From Halorussus gelatinilyticus (GTDB taxonomy: Archaea; Halobacteriota; Halobacteria; Halobacteriales; Haladaptataceae), in the NCBI RefSeq assembly GCF_023238445.1, contig NZ_CP096658.1, positions 2,108,001 to 2,172,000 on the forward strand: a stretch of DNA of 64,000 nt, read 5' to 3'. Position 1 is the stretch's first letter, and each line of letters starts with the position of its first letter. Below, piece after piece: positions 1 to 8,227 of the stretch. Both the position numbers and the translations under genes were made by a program. The notes below the pieces were generated by a model, which was not told the DNA's origin, made no database searches, and saw nothing but the letters and a program-made list of their open reading frames with translations.

Positions 1-38
1 AGCGGAGCCGCGACGTGAAGGAAATCGACGTTCACTGA
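1..38 (+). CDS. rpoP: RNA polymerase subunit P (Rpo12), C-terminal end only
   Basis: Only the last codons are inside the window, ending at TGA 36-38. The readable tail is RSRDVKEIDVH. This closely matches the C-terminus of haloarchaeal RpoP, a short zinc-ribbon subunit of RNA polymerase whose family ends in a basic patch followed by a KEVDV-type tail. The gene lies 13 nt upstream of pcc1 on the same strand, an order I recall as common in haloarchaea. The zinc-binding part lies outside the window, so the call rests on the tail and the gene order. Confidence 0.72.
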   Translation, partial: RSRDVKEIDVH

Positions 39-51
39 TTCGCCTTTCTTC

Positions 52-372
52 ATGGGCGATTCTTCTGAGGACCCGTCTCGCTCGCGCGACGCGACCGGTG
101 AGCCTCGGGGCCGCGACCTGCCGGGCGACCGACCCCACGACGCGACGCTGCGATTCGAGTACGAGTCGCCCGCTCGCGCCCGCGTCGTCGCCCGCTCGGT
201 CGCCCGAGAGGTCGGCGAAATCGACGGCGACCGCTCGGCCGCGGCGGTCGAACGCGAGGACGACGCCGTGGTCGTCCGCGTCGTCGCCGACGACCTCGTG
301 GCGCTCCGCGCCGGCTGTAACACGTGGGGGTCGCTGGTCGAAGTCGCCGAACGAACGTCGAATCTCGCCTGA
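52..372 (+). CDS. KEOPS complex subunit Pcc1
   Basis: A 106-residue acidic protein. After about 30 low-complexity residues comes the Pcc1 fold: a strand with LRFEYESP, a helix ARVVARSVAREV, then DRSAAAVEREDDAVVVRVVADDLVALRAGCNTW. Pcc1 dimerises the KEOPS complex with Kae1, Bud32 and Cgi121. KEOPS transfers threonylcarbamoyl to A37 of ANN-decoding tRNAs in the cytoplasm. The length is slightly above the usual 80-90 residues because of the N-terminal tail. The ATG is 13 nt after the rpoP stop, so the two are probably co-transcribed. A later start nearer LRFEYE is possible. Confidence 0.85.
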   Translation: MGDSSEDPSRSRDATGEPRGRDLPGDRPHDATLRFEYESPARARVVARSVAREVGEIDGDRSAAAVEREDDAVVVRVVADDLVALRAGCNTWGSLVEVAERTSNLA

Positions 373-974
373 CGGCTCGACCGAGTTTTCTCTCGCTGGG
401 TGATTCTGCGACAAACGTCTGCGGTTCTGCACTCGTAGTCTCCATTAGTCGGCGCGTGCTGGCGCGGCCCTGTGCCGCGCCAACCGCGCGAGGTCTGCGC
501 GAGCGGACGCGAGTGCAGGCTCGGAGGACGCGGGTTGTCCTCCGGTGGAGTCGGGAGCGGAGCGACCGACCGAGGCTGGGGAGGTGTGAGGCTGGGGTGG
601 TGCAGGCGGTAGGGGACGGTGAAGAGCGGTACAGGGCGGTGCTGCGCTGTGTGGTCTTGACTGGCGTCGGCAGTAGCTAGCGCGTTCCCGAGGAAAGGAC
701 GGAGACGCTAGCTGTCGCCGACGACGAGGAGTCTCCGGCAACCGCACGGCACCTCGTTCTCCCCAACCTCCTGCGGTCCTCACTTCGTTGATGGCCTCGT
801 CGCTCGCACGCCGTTACTCGCGCGTGCCGAATCGCTGTATTCGTCGGAATATGGCTTTGGCTTCGACCCCGACGGCGACCTCTCAGACGACCGCGAACCG
901 CCGGAACGGACGCTTTCGACTCCGGCGAAAACCGAAAGCGGGGGTTTTTCTGTCCGGGCCGCATTCCCGTAGGT
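373..974. other. 602-nt spacer with no credible gene
   Basis: I find no acidic haloarchaeal-type reading frame here; the open frames are arginine- or serine-rich and look like GC artefacts. About 560-660 is strongly G/T-rich on the plus strand, with G runs at 578-581, 594-597, 612-615 and 634-636. An inverted repeat spans 675-713. The final part, ending near 970, must carry the promoter or leader of pfdB; no clear TATA box stands out. The spacer is long for this gene-dense window, so a noncoding RNA is possible. Confidence 0.5.
675..713. repeat. Inverted repeat AGCTAGCG/CGCTAGCT
   Basis: AGCTAGCG at 675-682 is the exact reverse complement of CGCTAGCT at 706-713, separated by 23 nt. Partial complementarity continues outward (CGGCAGT on the left, GTCGCCG on the right). 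Both arms carry CTAG, a tetranucleotide known to be rare in many haloarchaeal genomes. It could be an RNA hairpin or a protein-binding site. Confidence 0.45.
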
Positions 975-1376
975 ATGCAGGGCAACCTACCACCGGAAGC
1001 ACAAGAGAAACTCGAAGAACTGCAGGACCTACAGGAGACCGCACAGCAGGTCGCCATGCAGAAGAATCAGGCCGAGACCCAGCTCAACGAGGCCGAGACG
1101 GCTCTCGACGAACTCGACGACATCGACGAGGATACCACGATGTACCGCGAGGTCGGCGAGCTGTTCGTCAAGACGGGCTACGACGAGGCCCAGGACGACC
1201 TCGAAGAGAAGGTAGACAGCCTCGAAATCCGCGTCGAGACCCTCGAAAAGCAGGAGGAGCGCGTTCAGGAGCAGTTCGAGAGCCTCCAGTCCGAGCTCCA
1301 GAACATGCTCGGCGGCGGTGGCGGCCCCGGCGGCCCGCAGGGACCGGGCATGGGCGGCGGCGCCGGCGGCGCATAG
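975..1376 (+). CDS. pfdB: Prefoldin beta subunit
   Basis: A 133-residue protein starting [17 protein letters not shown], the typical prefoldin beta opening. Two long coiled-coil helices (about 8-45 and 75-115) flank a short central hairpin ([15 protein letters not shown]), which is the beta-prefoldin arrangement. The C-terminus is a glycine/proline-rich tail (about 113-133), common in haloarchaeal homologues. Prefoldin is a hexamer of two alpha and four beta subunits that captures unfolded proteins and passes them to the thermosome. The stop codon directly abuts the ATG of the next gene, indicating co-translation. Confidence 0.93.
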   Translation: MQGNLPPEAQEKLEELQDLQETAQQVAMQKNQAETQLNEAETALDELDDIDEDTTMYREVGELFVKTGYDEAQDDLEEKVDSLEIRVETLEKQEERVQEQFESLQSELQNMLGGGGGPGGPQGPGMGGGAGGA

Positions 1377-1619
1377 ATGCCGACCGACGACGAAGTCGTG
1401 CAGACGGCCGCCGAAGCCGCCGAAGGTCTCATCTTCGCTCGGCTGAAGAACTCGGCGGTCAAGGACCTCGACGTGACCGTCGAGTTCGAGGAGGGCGTCC
1501 TCGACGTGGACGTGTACCTCAACGCACCGGAGGCCGACGACGAGGACGAGATTGCCGAGGACGCCGCGCTTGCGGCCCGGTCTGCGGTAGACGACCTTTT
1601 CGCCGACGCCGAGGACTGA
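1377..1619 (+). CDS. DUF3194 family protein
   Basis: An 80-residue acidic protein (MPTDDEVVQTAAEAAEGL). Its ATG immediately follows the pfdB TAG with no gap. It resembles the short DUF3194 proteins that sit downstream of prefoldin beta in euryarchaeota. It shows a helix (about 5-25) and two strands (LDVTVEFEEGVLDVDVYL) followed by an acidic helix. No catalytic motif is visible. Gene position suggests a link to protein folding or RNA polymerase/KEOPS housekeeping, but the function is not known to me. Confidence 0.8.
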   Translation: MPTDDEVVQTAAEAAEGLIFARLKNSAVKDLDVTVEFEEGVLDVDVYLNAPEADDEDEIAEDAALAARSAVDDLFADAED

Positions 1620-1733
1620 CCTCGGTTCTCGCCGTTCTTCCGTTCGACTCGCCTCCCGTCGAGACGCGGGTAGGTTCGTCGGGTTTCGGGAGCGGTAACG
1701 ATTGCTTCGAGGACGAGCGACCCACGCCGCGAC

Positions 1734-2072
1734 TCAGTACAGCGACAGGTGTCCCGTGACCTTGTCCACGATGTCGTCGTCGGCCGGGCCGACCGCCAGC
1801 GCCGTCACGGTGCCGGGGTCGAGTTGGGTGTGGCCCGCGTCCCGGATTATCGCGTGGGGGACGCCCTCGGCCCGGGCCTTCTCGGCGAGGTCGAAGAGTT
1901 CGCTCTCGCCGTTGGCCTTCACGACGACTTTCTTCTGGCCCTCGCCCTTCCAGCGCTTCCGGGCCTTCGTGCCGGTCTCCTCGTAGGCCGACAGCGAGGC
2001 GTGGGCGACCTGTGCGGCGAGCTTTCCTTGCCCCATGCCGAGGTCGGCGCGGGCGACGATGGTCTGTTTCAC
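1734..2072 (-). CDS. pth2: Peptidyl-tRNA hydrolase, Pth2 type
   Basis: A 112-residue protein beginning (V)[20 protein letters not shown], with [19 protein letters not shown] and [14 protein letters not shown], all hallmarks of Pth2. The enzyme cleaves the ester between peptide and tRNA in prematurely released peptidyl-tRNA, recycling tRNA in the cytoplasm. I placed the start at a GTG (complement of 2070-2072) because KQTIV is the normal N-terminus. The frame stays open far upstream, but that extension has no family similarity. It is convergent with the DUF3194 gene across about 114 nt. Confidence 0.93.
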   Translation of the reverse strand: MKQTIVARADLGMGQGKLAAQVAHASLSAYEETGTKARKRWKGEGQKKVVVKANGESELFDLAEKARAEGVPHAIIRDAGHTQLDPGTVTALAVGPADDDIVDKVTGHLSLY

Positions 2073-2198
2073 AGGCGGTCGAACGGTTCGGGGCGTTAAA
2101 TCGGTGGCTACTCCCGTTGCACGCGAATGCTCCGGCGACCTGCCCCGACACGACACGCGACCGACAAAACCATATACTGCGATTCTGGACCGTCCACC

Positions 2199-2924
2199 AT
2201 GGTCCCCACTCCCCTCCTCCGTCCGGACGAGTTCTTCGCCGAGCGCGCGCCGGGGCTGAGCATCGGTCGCGCCGCGGCGGTCGTCCTCGTCGTCGCACTG
2301 CTCACGACCGTCGTCGTCGGCGCGTTCGGGTGGACGCTGAGCCAGCGACTCACCGCCACGACCGAGATACCCAACGACGAGCGCCCGCCCGACTGGGTCT
2401 GCGAGGGCGAGACTAACTCGGAGGCCGAGGAGATGGTACAGGAGGGATGCGACGAACCGAAACAGAAGACGGTCGTGGTCGGCGACCTGCTGTGGGACGC
2501 GTTCAGCCAGCGACTGCCGCTGGTGTTCGTGGGCGTCCTGTTCGCGTGGCCGCTCTACGCCGTCGCGCTCCACGTCGCCTCGGCGGTCGTCGGCGGAGAC
2601 GGGTCGTTTCTCGACACCCTCGCGGTCACCGCGTGGGGCATGCTCCCGAGCGCGTTTCAGGCGGTGGTCGGGTTCGCGCTCCTGTACACCGCACTCGGGG
2701 GCATAGACCTCGCGGCGTCGGACCCCGAGATGCTGGCGTCCCAGATACGGTCGCTGAGCCAGCGCGCGCGGGGCGACACCGTGCTGCTCTCGCTGGCCGG
2801 AGCGGTCTGGCAGGGCTACGTCTGGACGTTCGGACTGAAGCGCGCCCGCGACCTCTCGACCGGCGGCGCGGCGTTCGCGGGCGGCGTCGTCGCCGTCGCG
2901 GTCTTCCTGTTGAGCCTCGCCTGA
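2199..2924 (+). CDS. YIP1-like integral membrane protein
   Basis: A 241-residue protein starting [21 protein letters not shown]. This matches the opening of haloarchaeal YIP1-family proteins (P-x-x-F-F-x-x-R). Hydrophobic segments lie at about 25-45, 110-135, 150-175 and at the C-terminal end, with a hydrophilic, cysteine-containing loop at about 55-90 (WVCEGE, EGCDE). The ATG at 2199 fits an AT-rich box (about 2166-2178) some 25 nt upstream, as in a leaderless transcript. The role is unknown; YIP1 proteins in general are multi-spanning membrane proteins. Confidence 0.65.
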   Translation: MVPTPLLRPDEFFAERAPGLSIGRAAAVVLVVALLTTVVVGAFGWTLSQRLTATTEIPNDERPPDWVCEGETNSEAEEMVQEGCDEPKQKTVVVGDLLWDAFSQRLPLVFVGVLFAWPLYAVALHVASAVVGGDGSFLDTLAVTAWGMLPSAFQAVVGFALLYTALGGIDLAASDPEMLASQIRSLSQRARGDTVLLSLAGAVWQGYVWTFGLKRARDLSTGGAAFAGGVVAVAVFLLSLA

Positions 2925-2988
2925 GTCGCTCCTGAACCCCGTCCGAGTCTCTCCCGAACCCCGCCTGCGTCGCTCCCGAGTCGCGCTC
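2923..2988. repeat. Three degenerate 22-nt tandem units after a stop codon
   Basis: Units at 2923-2944, 2945-2966 and 2967-2988 share the pattern G(A/C)GTC(G/T)CTCC(T/C)GA followed by CCCCG or CGCG. The first unit overlaps the stop codon of the YIP1-like gene. Similar short degenerate duplications follow two other genes in the window. Confidence 0.55.
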
Positions 2989-3050
2989 GTCGGCGGTCCC
3001 GGCGAAATCGGACCGCCACGCTTTACCTCTCTCCACTCTCTCCTACGAGT

Positions 3051-3662
3051 ATGATACTCTCGGACGCCGACATCCTCGACCGGATGGCGGCCGGCGACCT
3101 CGTGGTCGAACCGCTGGACGACCCCGACCTCCAGATTCAGCCAGCGAGCGTGGACCTCCGGTTGGGTCGGGAGTTTCTGGAGTTTCAACGCACCAACATC
3201 CCCTGCATCCATCCCGACAGCGAACAGGAGGTCTCCGAGTACGTCACCGAGACCCACGTCGAGGAGGGCGACGAGTTCATCCTCCACCCCGGCGACTTCG
3301 TGCTGGGCACGACCAAAGAGCGCGTCGAGATTCCGTCGGACCTGCTGGCCCACGTCGAAGGCCGGTCGTCGTTCGGCCGCCTCGCGGTCGTCGTCCACGC
3401 GACGGCGGGCGTCGTCGACCCCGGCTACGAGGGCCAGATAACCCTCGAACTCTCGAATCTGGGGACCGCCCCGGTCGCGCTCCGGCCGGAGACCCGCATC
3501 TCCCAGCTCATCTTCACGGAACTCAAGAGCCCGTCCGACCGGCCGTACGGGGCCGACCGCGGGTCGAAGTATCAGGACCAGTCGGGACCGCAGGCCTCCA
3601 GAATCGGCGGCGACGAGGAGTTCGGCGGCGACCAGACCGGAACCGCGGGTGATTCCGCGTGA
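3051..3662 (+). CDS. dcd: dCTP deaminase
   Basis: A 203-residue protein with the family order intact: MILSDADIL, then [25 protein letters not shown], the nucleotide-binding GRSSFGRL, and [18 protein letters not shown] holding the catalytic glutamate. It deaminates dCTP to dUTP to supply dTMP synthesis. Some archaeal relatives also hydrolyse dUTP, and sequence inspection alone does not decide which form this is. The C-terminal ~30 residues are a disordered Gly/Asp/Gln tail. The stop codon overlaps the GTG start of the thiamine regulator (GTGA), so the two are co-transcribed. Confidence 0.95.
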   Translation: MILSDADILDRMAAGDLVVEPLDDPDLQIQPASVDLRLGREFLEFQRTNIPCIHPDSEQEVSEYVTETHVEEGDEFILHPGDFVLGTTKERVEIPSDLLAHVEGRSSFGRLAVVVHATAGVVDPGYEGQITLELSNLGTAPVALRPETRISQLIFTELKSPSDRPYGADRGSKYQDQSGPQASRIGGDEEFGGDQTGTAGDSA

Positions 3663-4558
3663 GGTTCGCCGAGGAGATCGTCGTCGAGGAGTTCCTGCCG
3701 ACGGTCCGCTCGATGCTCGCCGAGGAACTGCGCGATAGGGGGCTGACCCAGAGCGAGGTCGCGGACCTGCTGGGCATCAGCCAGAGCGCCGTCTCGAAGT
3801 ACGCCAACGGCGAAGTCGAGCGCAACGAGCGCATCCTCGGCGACGATCGGGTACGGAATCTGGTCGCGCGACTCGGTGAGGGCCTCGCCGAGGGCACGAT
3901 GAGCCGGGTCGAGGCGCTGGTCGAGATAGAGATTCTGATTCGGCGACTCGAAAACCGGGACCTCGTCGCCGAGATTCACGAGACCGAGATGCCCGAACTC
4001 GCGGGCCACGGCGGCGACTTCAACGTCCACGACCCCGAGGGCGACCTCCGGACGACCGAGCGCGTCCGGTCGTCGCTCCGGCGGGGCCTGACCATCGTCG
4101 AGAGTTCGAGCGGGTTCGCCTCGCTCATCCCCGCGGTCGGGTCGAACCTCTGTGAGTGTACGCCCGACGCCGACGGCATCGACGACGTGGCGGGCGTGCC
4201 CGGCCGCATCTTCGACGTGAAGGGACAGGCGACCATCCCCTCCGAACCCGAGTTCGGGGTGAGCGAACACGTCGCCTCCATCCTGCTGGCCGCGCGCCGC
4301 CACGGGAGCGACGCCCGCGCCGCGCTGAACGTCCGGTACTCCCCGGACATCGTGGCCGCGCTCGAAGAGTCGGGCCACGCGACCGCCGAGTTCGAAGCCG
4401 AGTACGACGACGTGGACGCGGTGGTCGGCGCGGCGCTCGCCGAACTGCCGGACGCCACGGTCCTCTATCACACCGGCGGCTACGGCGTCGAACCCATCGT
4501 CTACCTGCTCGGCGACGACGCCGAAGCGGTCGCGGAGATGGCGCGCGACCTCGTCTGA
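3659..4558 (+). CDS. ThiR-type regulator: helix-turn-helix plus ThiN domain
   Basis: A 299-residue protein. Residues about 5-75 form a Cro/Xre-like HTH ([20 protein letters not shown]). Residues about 120-299 resemble the thiamine-phosphate synthase ThiN domain ([51 protein letters not shown]). This architecture is known from archaeal ThiR repressors that sense thiamine phosphate, as opposed to the catalytic ThiD-ThiN fusion; no ThiD domain is present here. The GTG start overlaps the dcd stop. thi4, a plausible target, lies at 36.8 kb. Whether any synthase activity remains cannot be read by eye. Confidence 0.85.
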   Translation: MRFAEEIVVEEFLPTVRSMLAEELRDRGLTQSEVADLLGISQSAVSKYANGEVERNERILGDDRVRNLVARLGEGLAEGTMSRVEALVEIEILIRRLENRDLVAEIHETEMPELAGHGGDFNVHDPEGDLRTTERVRSSLRRGLTIVESSSGFASLIPAVGSNLCECTPDADGIDDVAGVPGRIFDVKGQATIPSEPEFGVSEHVASILLAARRHGSDARAALNVRYSPDIVAALEESGHATAEFEAEYDDVDAVVGAALAELPDATVLYHTGGYGVEPIVYLLGDDAEAVAEMARDLV

Positions 4559-4559
4559 G

Positions 4560-4808
4560 TCACTCCAGCGGACGGGTTCGGAGCAGGATCTCGCCGTCCT
4601 CCCGCTCGTCCACCCAGTCCGAATCGAGCGCGAACGCCTCGTCGTCGGCCTCGTGGCTCCCCCAGTCGAGTTTCGCCTGTATCTCCTCGGCAAGACTCGG
4701 GTCCGGTTCGACGTACGCCTCGCCGTCGCGGACTTCGGTGACGACGCCGATTTTCTGCCGGTCGGCGTCGAACACGGACGCGCCTTCGTCGGCTTCGGTG
4801 AACTCCAT
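4560..4808 (-). CDS. Short PRC-barrel-like protein
   Basis: An 82-residue acidic protein, METFTEAD-like at the start (MEFTEADEGASVFDADRQKIG). The pattern G-x-x-V-x-D-x-x-x-x-K-I-G-x-V-T-E-V resembles PRC-barrel beta strands. A second short protein of the same layout occurs at 41226-41468 (VVDAEGQKVGTVTEI), so these look like paralogues. The gene is convergent with the ThiR-type gene, with only 1 nt between stop codons. Function unknown; PRC-barrel proteins often mediate protein or RNA contacts. Confidence 0.65.
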   Translation of the reverse strand: MEFTEADEGASVFDADRQKIGVVTEVRDGEAYVEPDPSLAEEIQAKLDWGSHEADDEAFALDSDWVDEREDGEILLRTRPLE

Positions 4809-4930
4809 GCGCCCGATTTCGACTCGCTCGGGGAAGACGGCTGCGGCCCCGACGAGTCGCTCGGTGGTGCCCTCGTCGCTCTCAGACCACCGACCCGACT
4901 CCTACGCTCATCGACAGGAAAACGGGTGCG

Positions 4931-4938
4931 TTTATATC
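4931..4938 (+). promoter_or_regulatory. TATA box TTTATATC
   Basis: TTTATATC is centred about 27 nt upstream of the ATG at 4961. This is the distance expected for a leaderless archaeal transcript and supports that start codon. Confidence 0.65.
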
Positions 4939-4960
4939 ACCGCGCCCGCCTTGCACACGC

Positions 4961-5392
4961 ATGGACGCGAGTCGTTCGCTTCGGTGGGCAGTCTACTACG
5001 TCGTCCTCGCCGGCGTCGCCACCGCGGTCGGCGGTGCGCTGGTCGGCGGGGGCGTCGTCCTCGGTATCGCAGACGGGTACAGTCAACTAGCCGACGGCGC
5101 GGCGGTGACGACCGCGCTCTCGACCGCCGCGCCGGGTCTCGTGCTGGCGTTCCTCGGCGTCGTGGTCTGGGCCGTCGGCAGCGTCACGGCGTTCGTGCGG
5201 GTGTTCACCGCCGCGGTCGAGGAACAGATGCGCGAACGCTTCGACGGCGAGCGAGTCAAGAGCGAGATTCTGTCGGTGCTGGACGAACGCCTCTCGGAGG
5301 TCGAACACGACGTGTCGGAGACCCGCCGGCAGGTCTCGGAGTTGAAACGCGAGGAGAGCGCCGACGAGTTCCAGTTCGGCGAACAGCAGTAG
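4961..5392 (+). CDS. Small membrane protein with cytoplasmic coiled coil
   Basis: A 143-residue protein. Two hydrophobic segments lie at about 8-38 and 55-82 (VVLAGVATAVGGALVGGGVV; GLVLAFLGVVVWAVGSV). They are followed by a charged helical region (about 90-135) with heptad-like spacing (LDERLSEVEHDVSETRRQVS) that looks like a coiled coil. No enzyme motif is present. The start is supported by a TATA box 27 nt upstream. I do not recognise a named family; the topology suggests a membrane-anchored scaffold. Confidence 0.65.
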   Translation: MDASRSLRWAVYYVVLAGVATAVGGALVGGGVVLGIADGYSQLADGAAVTTALSTAAPGLVLAFLGVVVWAVGSVTAFVRVFTAAVEEQMRERFDGERVKSEILSVLDERLSEVEHDVSETRRQVSELKREESADEFQFGEQQ

Positions 5393-5485
5393 TCGCGGAC
5401 GGTTCTCGGACTCTTCCGAGACGCAGCCGGTAGAACGAGAGCGAGTACTCGTAGAGCGGATTTCGTCGTTCGGAGAAACCTGTCG

Positions 5486-6704
5486 ATGTCGATGGTAACG
5501 ACTCACAAACTGGGGAAACTTTTCTCCCGGCGTGCCCCGACTCACCGCACGAACGACGACGAGCGTGACCGCCACGCCGGGGACGACCACGGCGGTCCGG
5601 ACGCCGACGACTACGCGGCGGCCGTCGCGGACGCCGACTGCGACCTCCCGCCCGAGACCGTCGCCGCGATGGTACGGGAGATTCGCCCGTCGTGGTCGGT
5701 CCGCGAGGCCGCACTTGCCGAGGAGGGGACCGACGTGGTGTACTTCGTCACCGCCGAGACGCCCGCGGGTCCCCGCGAGTGCGTCCTGAAGGCCTGTGAG
5801 TTCCTCGACCCGCGAGCGTTCCGCCCCGAGCCCTATCTGATGGACGTCGTGGGGCGCCGGACCGCGGTCCCCGTGCCGAAGGTCGTCGGCGCGGTGGACG
5901 ACCACCCCGACCTGCCCGCGCCGTTCTACCTGATGGAGCGCCGCGACGGCGAGGTTTTCGAGGGCGAGTCCCGCGACCTCCCGGCCGGCGTAATCGAGCG
6001 ACTGGCCCGCGACGCCGGGCGCTATCTGGCCGACCTGCACGCGCTCGGCGACTTCGAGGCGTTCGGCACCGTGGTCCTCGCGCGGGACGCGGCGGACGGC
6101 CGCGACGCCGGGACCCGCCGGGACGGCCTGACGGTGGCGGACCGCGACTCGCCGACCGACGGAGCGACCCTCCTGACCACCGACGACGAAGCCACCGACT
6201 CGTGGCGCACGCGCGTCGAGGAAATCGTCGCCGCCAACCGCGGCAGTTTCAACGACCGCTTCGCCGACCTCGAAGCCGACCTCCGCCGATACGTCGAGGC
6301 GCGTCTCGACGCGCTCGACGGCGAGTTCGGCCCCGTGTTGGGTGACGACGACTACCGACTCGGCAATCTGCTGGTAGACCCCGAGACGGGCGAGATGGGA
6401 GCGGTCCTCGACTGGGGGAACACCGGCACGCTCGAAGCGCAGTACAACCTCGTAGTGACCGAGCAGCACCTCAGCGGGTGGGCGCGTCCGCGCGGCGCTC
6501 CGCGAGGGGTATCTGGACGGGAGCGAGCGAGACGAACTCGACTTCGGGCCGGACGCCGAGCGTCGCCGGGAGTTGTATCTGGCGGTCACGCGGACGTTCC
6601 CGCTGGTCTGGTTTTCGCTGTGGTACGACGGGTCGAACGACGACGACCGCGAGGCGGCCGCGGAGATGCATCGCGGCGCAGTCCGGGACCTGCTCGACCC
6701 GTAG
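5486..6704 (+). pseudogene. APH/choline-kinase-type phosphotransferase, frameshifted near 6460-6485
   Basis: The frame beginning at 5486 encodes a kinase-like protein: RECVLKACEF (nucleotide-binding lysine), PFYLMER, the catalytic-loop segment GDDDYRLGNLLV (about 286-297) and VLDWGNTG (about 307-314). After HLSGW near 6480 the family resemblance disappears. It resumes in the +1-shifted frame as RVRAALREGYLDGSERDE, continuing to TAG 6702-6704. One base gained or lost between about 6460 and 6485 explains this, either as a true mutation or a sequencing error. The Brenner motif HxDxxxxN reads DxDxxxxN, so the histidine is aspartate. Substrate unknown; relatives phosphorylate small hydroxyl compounds such as aminoglycosides or choline. 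A 57-residue polar N-terminus precedes the fold. Confidence 0.75.
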
Positions 6705-6717
6705 TCGGTCGCGACTC

Positions 6718-6737
6718 GCGGGCCGGCGGCGGCCCGC
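6718..6737. terminator. GC hairpin between convergent genes
   Basis: GCGGGCCG (6718-6725) and CGGCCCGC (6730-6737) form a perfect 8-bp stem with a 4-nt loop. The hairpin lies between the stop codons of the phosphotransferase and the minus-strand membrane gene, 13 and 4 nt away. It may act as a bidirectional terminator, though no T-run follows. Confidence 0.4.
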
Positions 6738-6741
6738 CCGT

Positions 6742-7122
6742 TCACCCGCGGAGGCGACGACCCAGACCGCCGACGGGTCCGCAGACGAGCGCCTCGCAAC
6801 CGAACAGCGCCGCGACCAGCCACCAGACGACCAGCGACCACCCCGTCCCGCGGTACGTCCGAGTCTCGACCGACGCCAGCACCGCCCACCCGAGCGCCGC
6901 GCCGACGACGGTGACGAGGACGCCGAGGAGCAGGCCGTTCCAGAGCCCGCGCCAGACCCCACCGGCGACGTACCCCGTGACTCCGCCGGCGAACGCGCCG
7001 GCGAGCGCGAACAGGAAGACCGAGCCCGAGAGGACGCCGGCGAGGATGGTCCCGAGGAGCGCGGCGACTCCGAACAGCAGGGCCCGCCCGTTCATCGTCC
7101 GCCGAGTTATCAGGCCCGTCAT
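6742..7122 (-). CDS. Glycine/alanine-rich membrane protein
   Basis: A 126-residue protein with about four hydrophobic segments (FGVAALLGTILAGVLSG; FLFALAGAFAGGVTGYVAGG; WNGLLLGVLVTVVGAALGWA; WSLVVWWLVAALFG) and glycine-rich turns. It resembles the many small haloarchaeal four-helix membrane proteins of unknown role. The start could be the ATG at 7122 or a second ATG nine codons later (MNGRALLFG). It is convergent with the phosphotransferase and 29 nt from the stop of the PhzF gene boundary region. Function unknown. Confidence 0.6.
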   Translation of the reverse strand: MTGLITRRTMNGRALLFGVAALLGTILAGVLSGSVFLFALAGAFAGGVTGYVAGGVWRGLWNGLLLGVLVTVVGAALGWAVLASVETRTYRGTGWSLVVWWLVAALFGCEALVCGPVGGLGRRLRG

Positions 7123-7151
7123 ATGAGTCTTCGGGGCCGAACCGACGGGGC

Positions 7152-8060
7152 TCAGGCTTCGATGATGTCGTCGCCGTCGTCCGTTTCGGGAACGCGCAAC
7201 TCGCCGTCGAGCGCCGTGGCCGCCCGTCCGCCCACGCGGACCGCCTCGCCGACGCGCACGCGGACGTGGCCCGGCCGGTCCACGAAGTGCCCCTGCTCGA
7301 AGACCATCTCCTCGGGCACGCCCTCGCCGTCGAAGGCCTCGAACTCGCGGAGGTACGCCCCCGTCGCGCCGCTCGCGGTGCCGGTCACGGGGTCCTCGGG
7401 CACCCCGGCGGCGGGCGCGAACATCCGACCGTGGAGCGTCGAGTCGCGGTCGAGCGCGTCGAAACTGAACGCGTAGACGCCGGTCGCCCCGACCTCCTCG
7501 CTGATGGCCTCGATTTCGCCGAAGTCGGGGTCCATCGCCGAGACGTGTTCGAGGAAGTTGACCGGCACGACGAGGAAGGGCAGGCCGGTCGAGGCGACCG
7601 CCAGCGGGAGGTCTGCACCCACGTCCTCCAGCGCGGCGTGGTCGATGCCGAGCGCGCCGCCGACGCGCTCGTACGCCAAATCCACTCGCCGAATCTCGGG
7701 CGCGTCTTGGGTCATCCAGACGGTGCCGTCCGACTCAATTTCGATTTCGAGGACCCCGACGTTGGTTTCGAGGCTGTGAGTGCCGGGCGAGACGACGCCG
7801 TCTTCCAGCAGATGGGCGTGCGAGGCGATGGTCGCGTGGCCGCAGAGGTCCACCTCGGTCGTCGGCGTGAAGTAGCGAACCCGGCGGTCGGCCTCGTCGC
7901 TCGCCCGGAAGAAGGCGGTCTCGCTCACCGCCATCTCGTTGGCGATGGCCTGCATCTGGCTCTCGGTGAGTCCGTCGGCGTCGGGGACCACTCCGGCCGC
8001 GTTCCCGCCGAACGGTTCCTCGGTGAAGGCGTCTACCTGAAGGACGCGTCGCGTCTCCAT
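7152..8060 (-). CDS. PhzF family isomerase/epimerase
   Basis: A 302-residue protein with PhzF landmarks: VDAFTEEPFGGNAAGVV at the start, NEMAVSETAFF with the catalytic glutamate, FTPTTEVDLCGHAT, and EDPVTGTASGATGAYL near the C-terminus. PhzF enzymes have two pseudo-symmetric diaminopimelate-epimerase-like halves and catalyse cofactor-free isomerisation. Most archaeal members have no known substrate. I chose the ATG at 8060 (METRRVLQVD); a GTG two codons upstream is possible. No phenazine genes are nearby, so pigment synthesis is not implied. Confidence 0.9.
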   Translation of the reverse strand: METRRVLQVDAFTEEPFGGNAAGVVPDADGLTESQMQAIANEMAVSETAFFRASDEADRRVRYFTPTTEVDLCGHATIASHAHLLEDGVVSPGTHSLETNVGVLEIEIESDGTVWMTQDAPEIRRVDLAYERVGGALGIDHAALEDVGADLPLAVASTGLPFLVVPVNFLEHVSAMDPDFGEIEAISEEVGATGVYAFSFDALDRDSTLHGRMFAPAAGVPEDPVTGTASGATGAYLREFEAFDGEGVPEEMVFEQGHFVDRPGHVRVRVGEAVRVGGRAATALDGELRVPETDDGDDIIEA

Positions 8061-8227
8061 GCCCACACCGACGAACGCGCCGCCCTTAGTTGGTTCGTCG
8101 GCGGAAGCCGCCGAGGCTCCTCGTCCTCGCCTCCGCGACGGGTCCCGACGGCCGAGCGAACGGCCGAGGCGGCGCGAAACCCACCTGTAAACGGTTAAGT
8201 GGACAGGAGTGCGAGTCCCGAGGTGGT

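Noticed and set aside
788-1759. 323-codon frame across pfdB and the DUF3194 gene
   Set aside because: The product is Arg-rich and out of frame with two well supported genes.
1734-3398. Very long minus-strand open frame that includes peptidyl-tRNA hydrolase
   Set aside because: Only the last 112 residues match a family. The upstream part is Arg/Gly/Asp-rich, runs antisense to the YIP1-like gene and dcd, and is a GC artefact.
7152-8060. Phenazine biosynthesis based on PhzF similarity
   Set aside because: PhzF-like proteins are widespread without phenazine genes, and none of the other phz genes is present.
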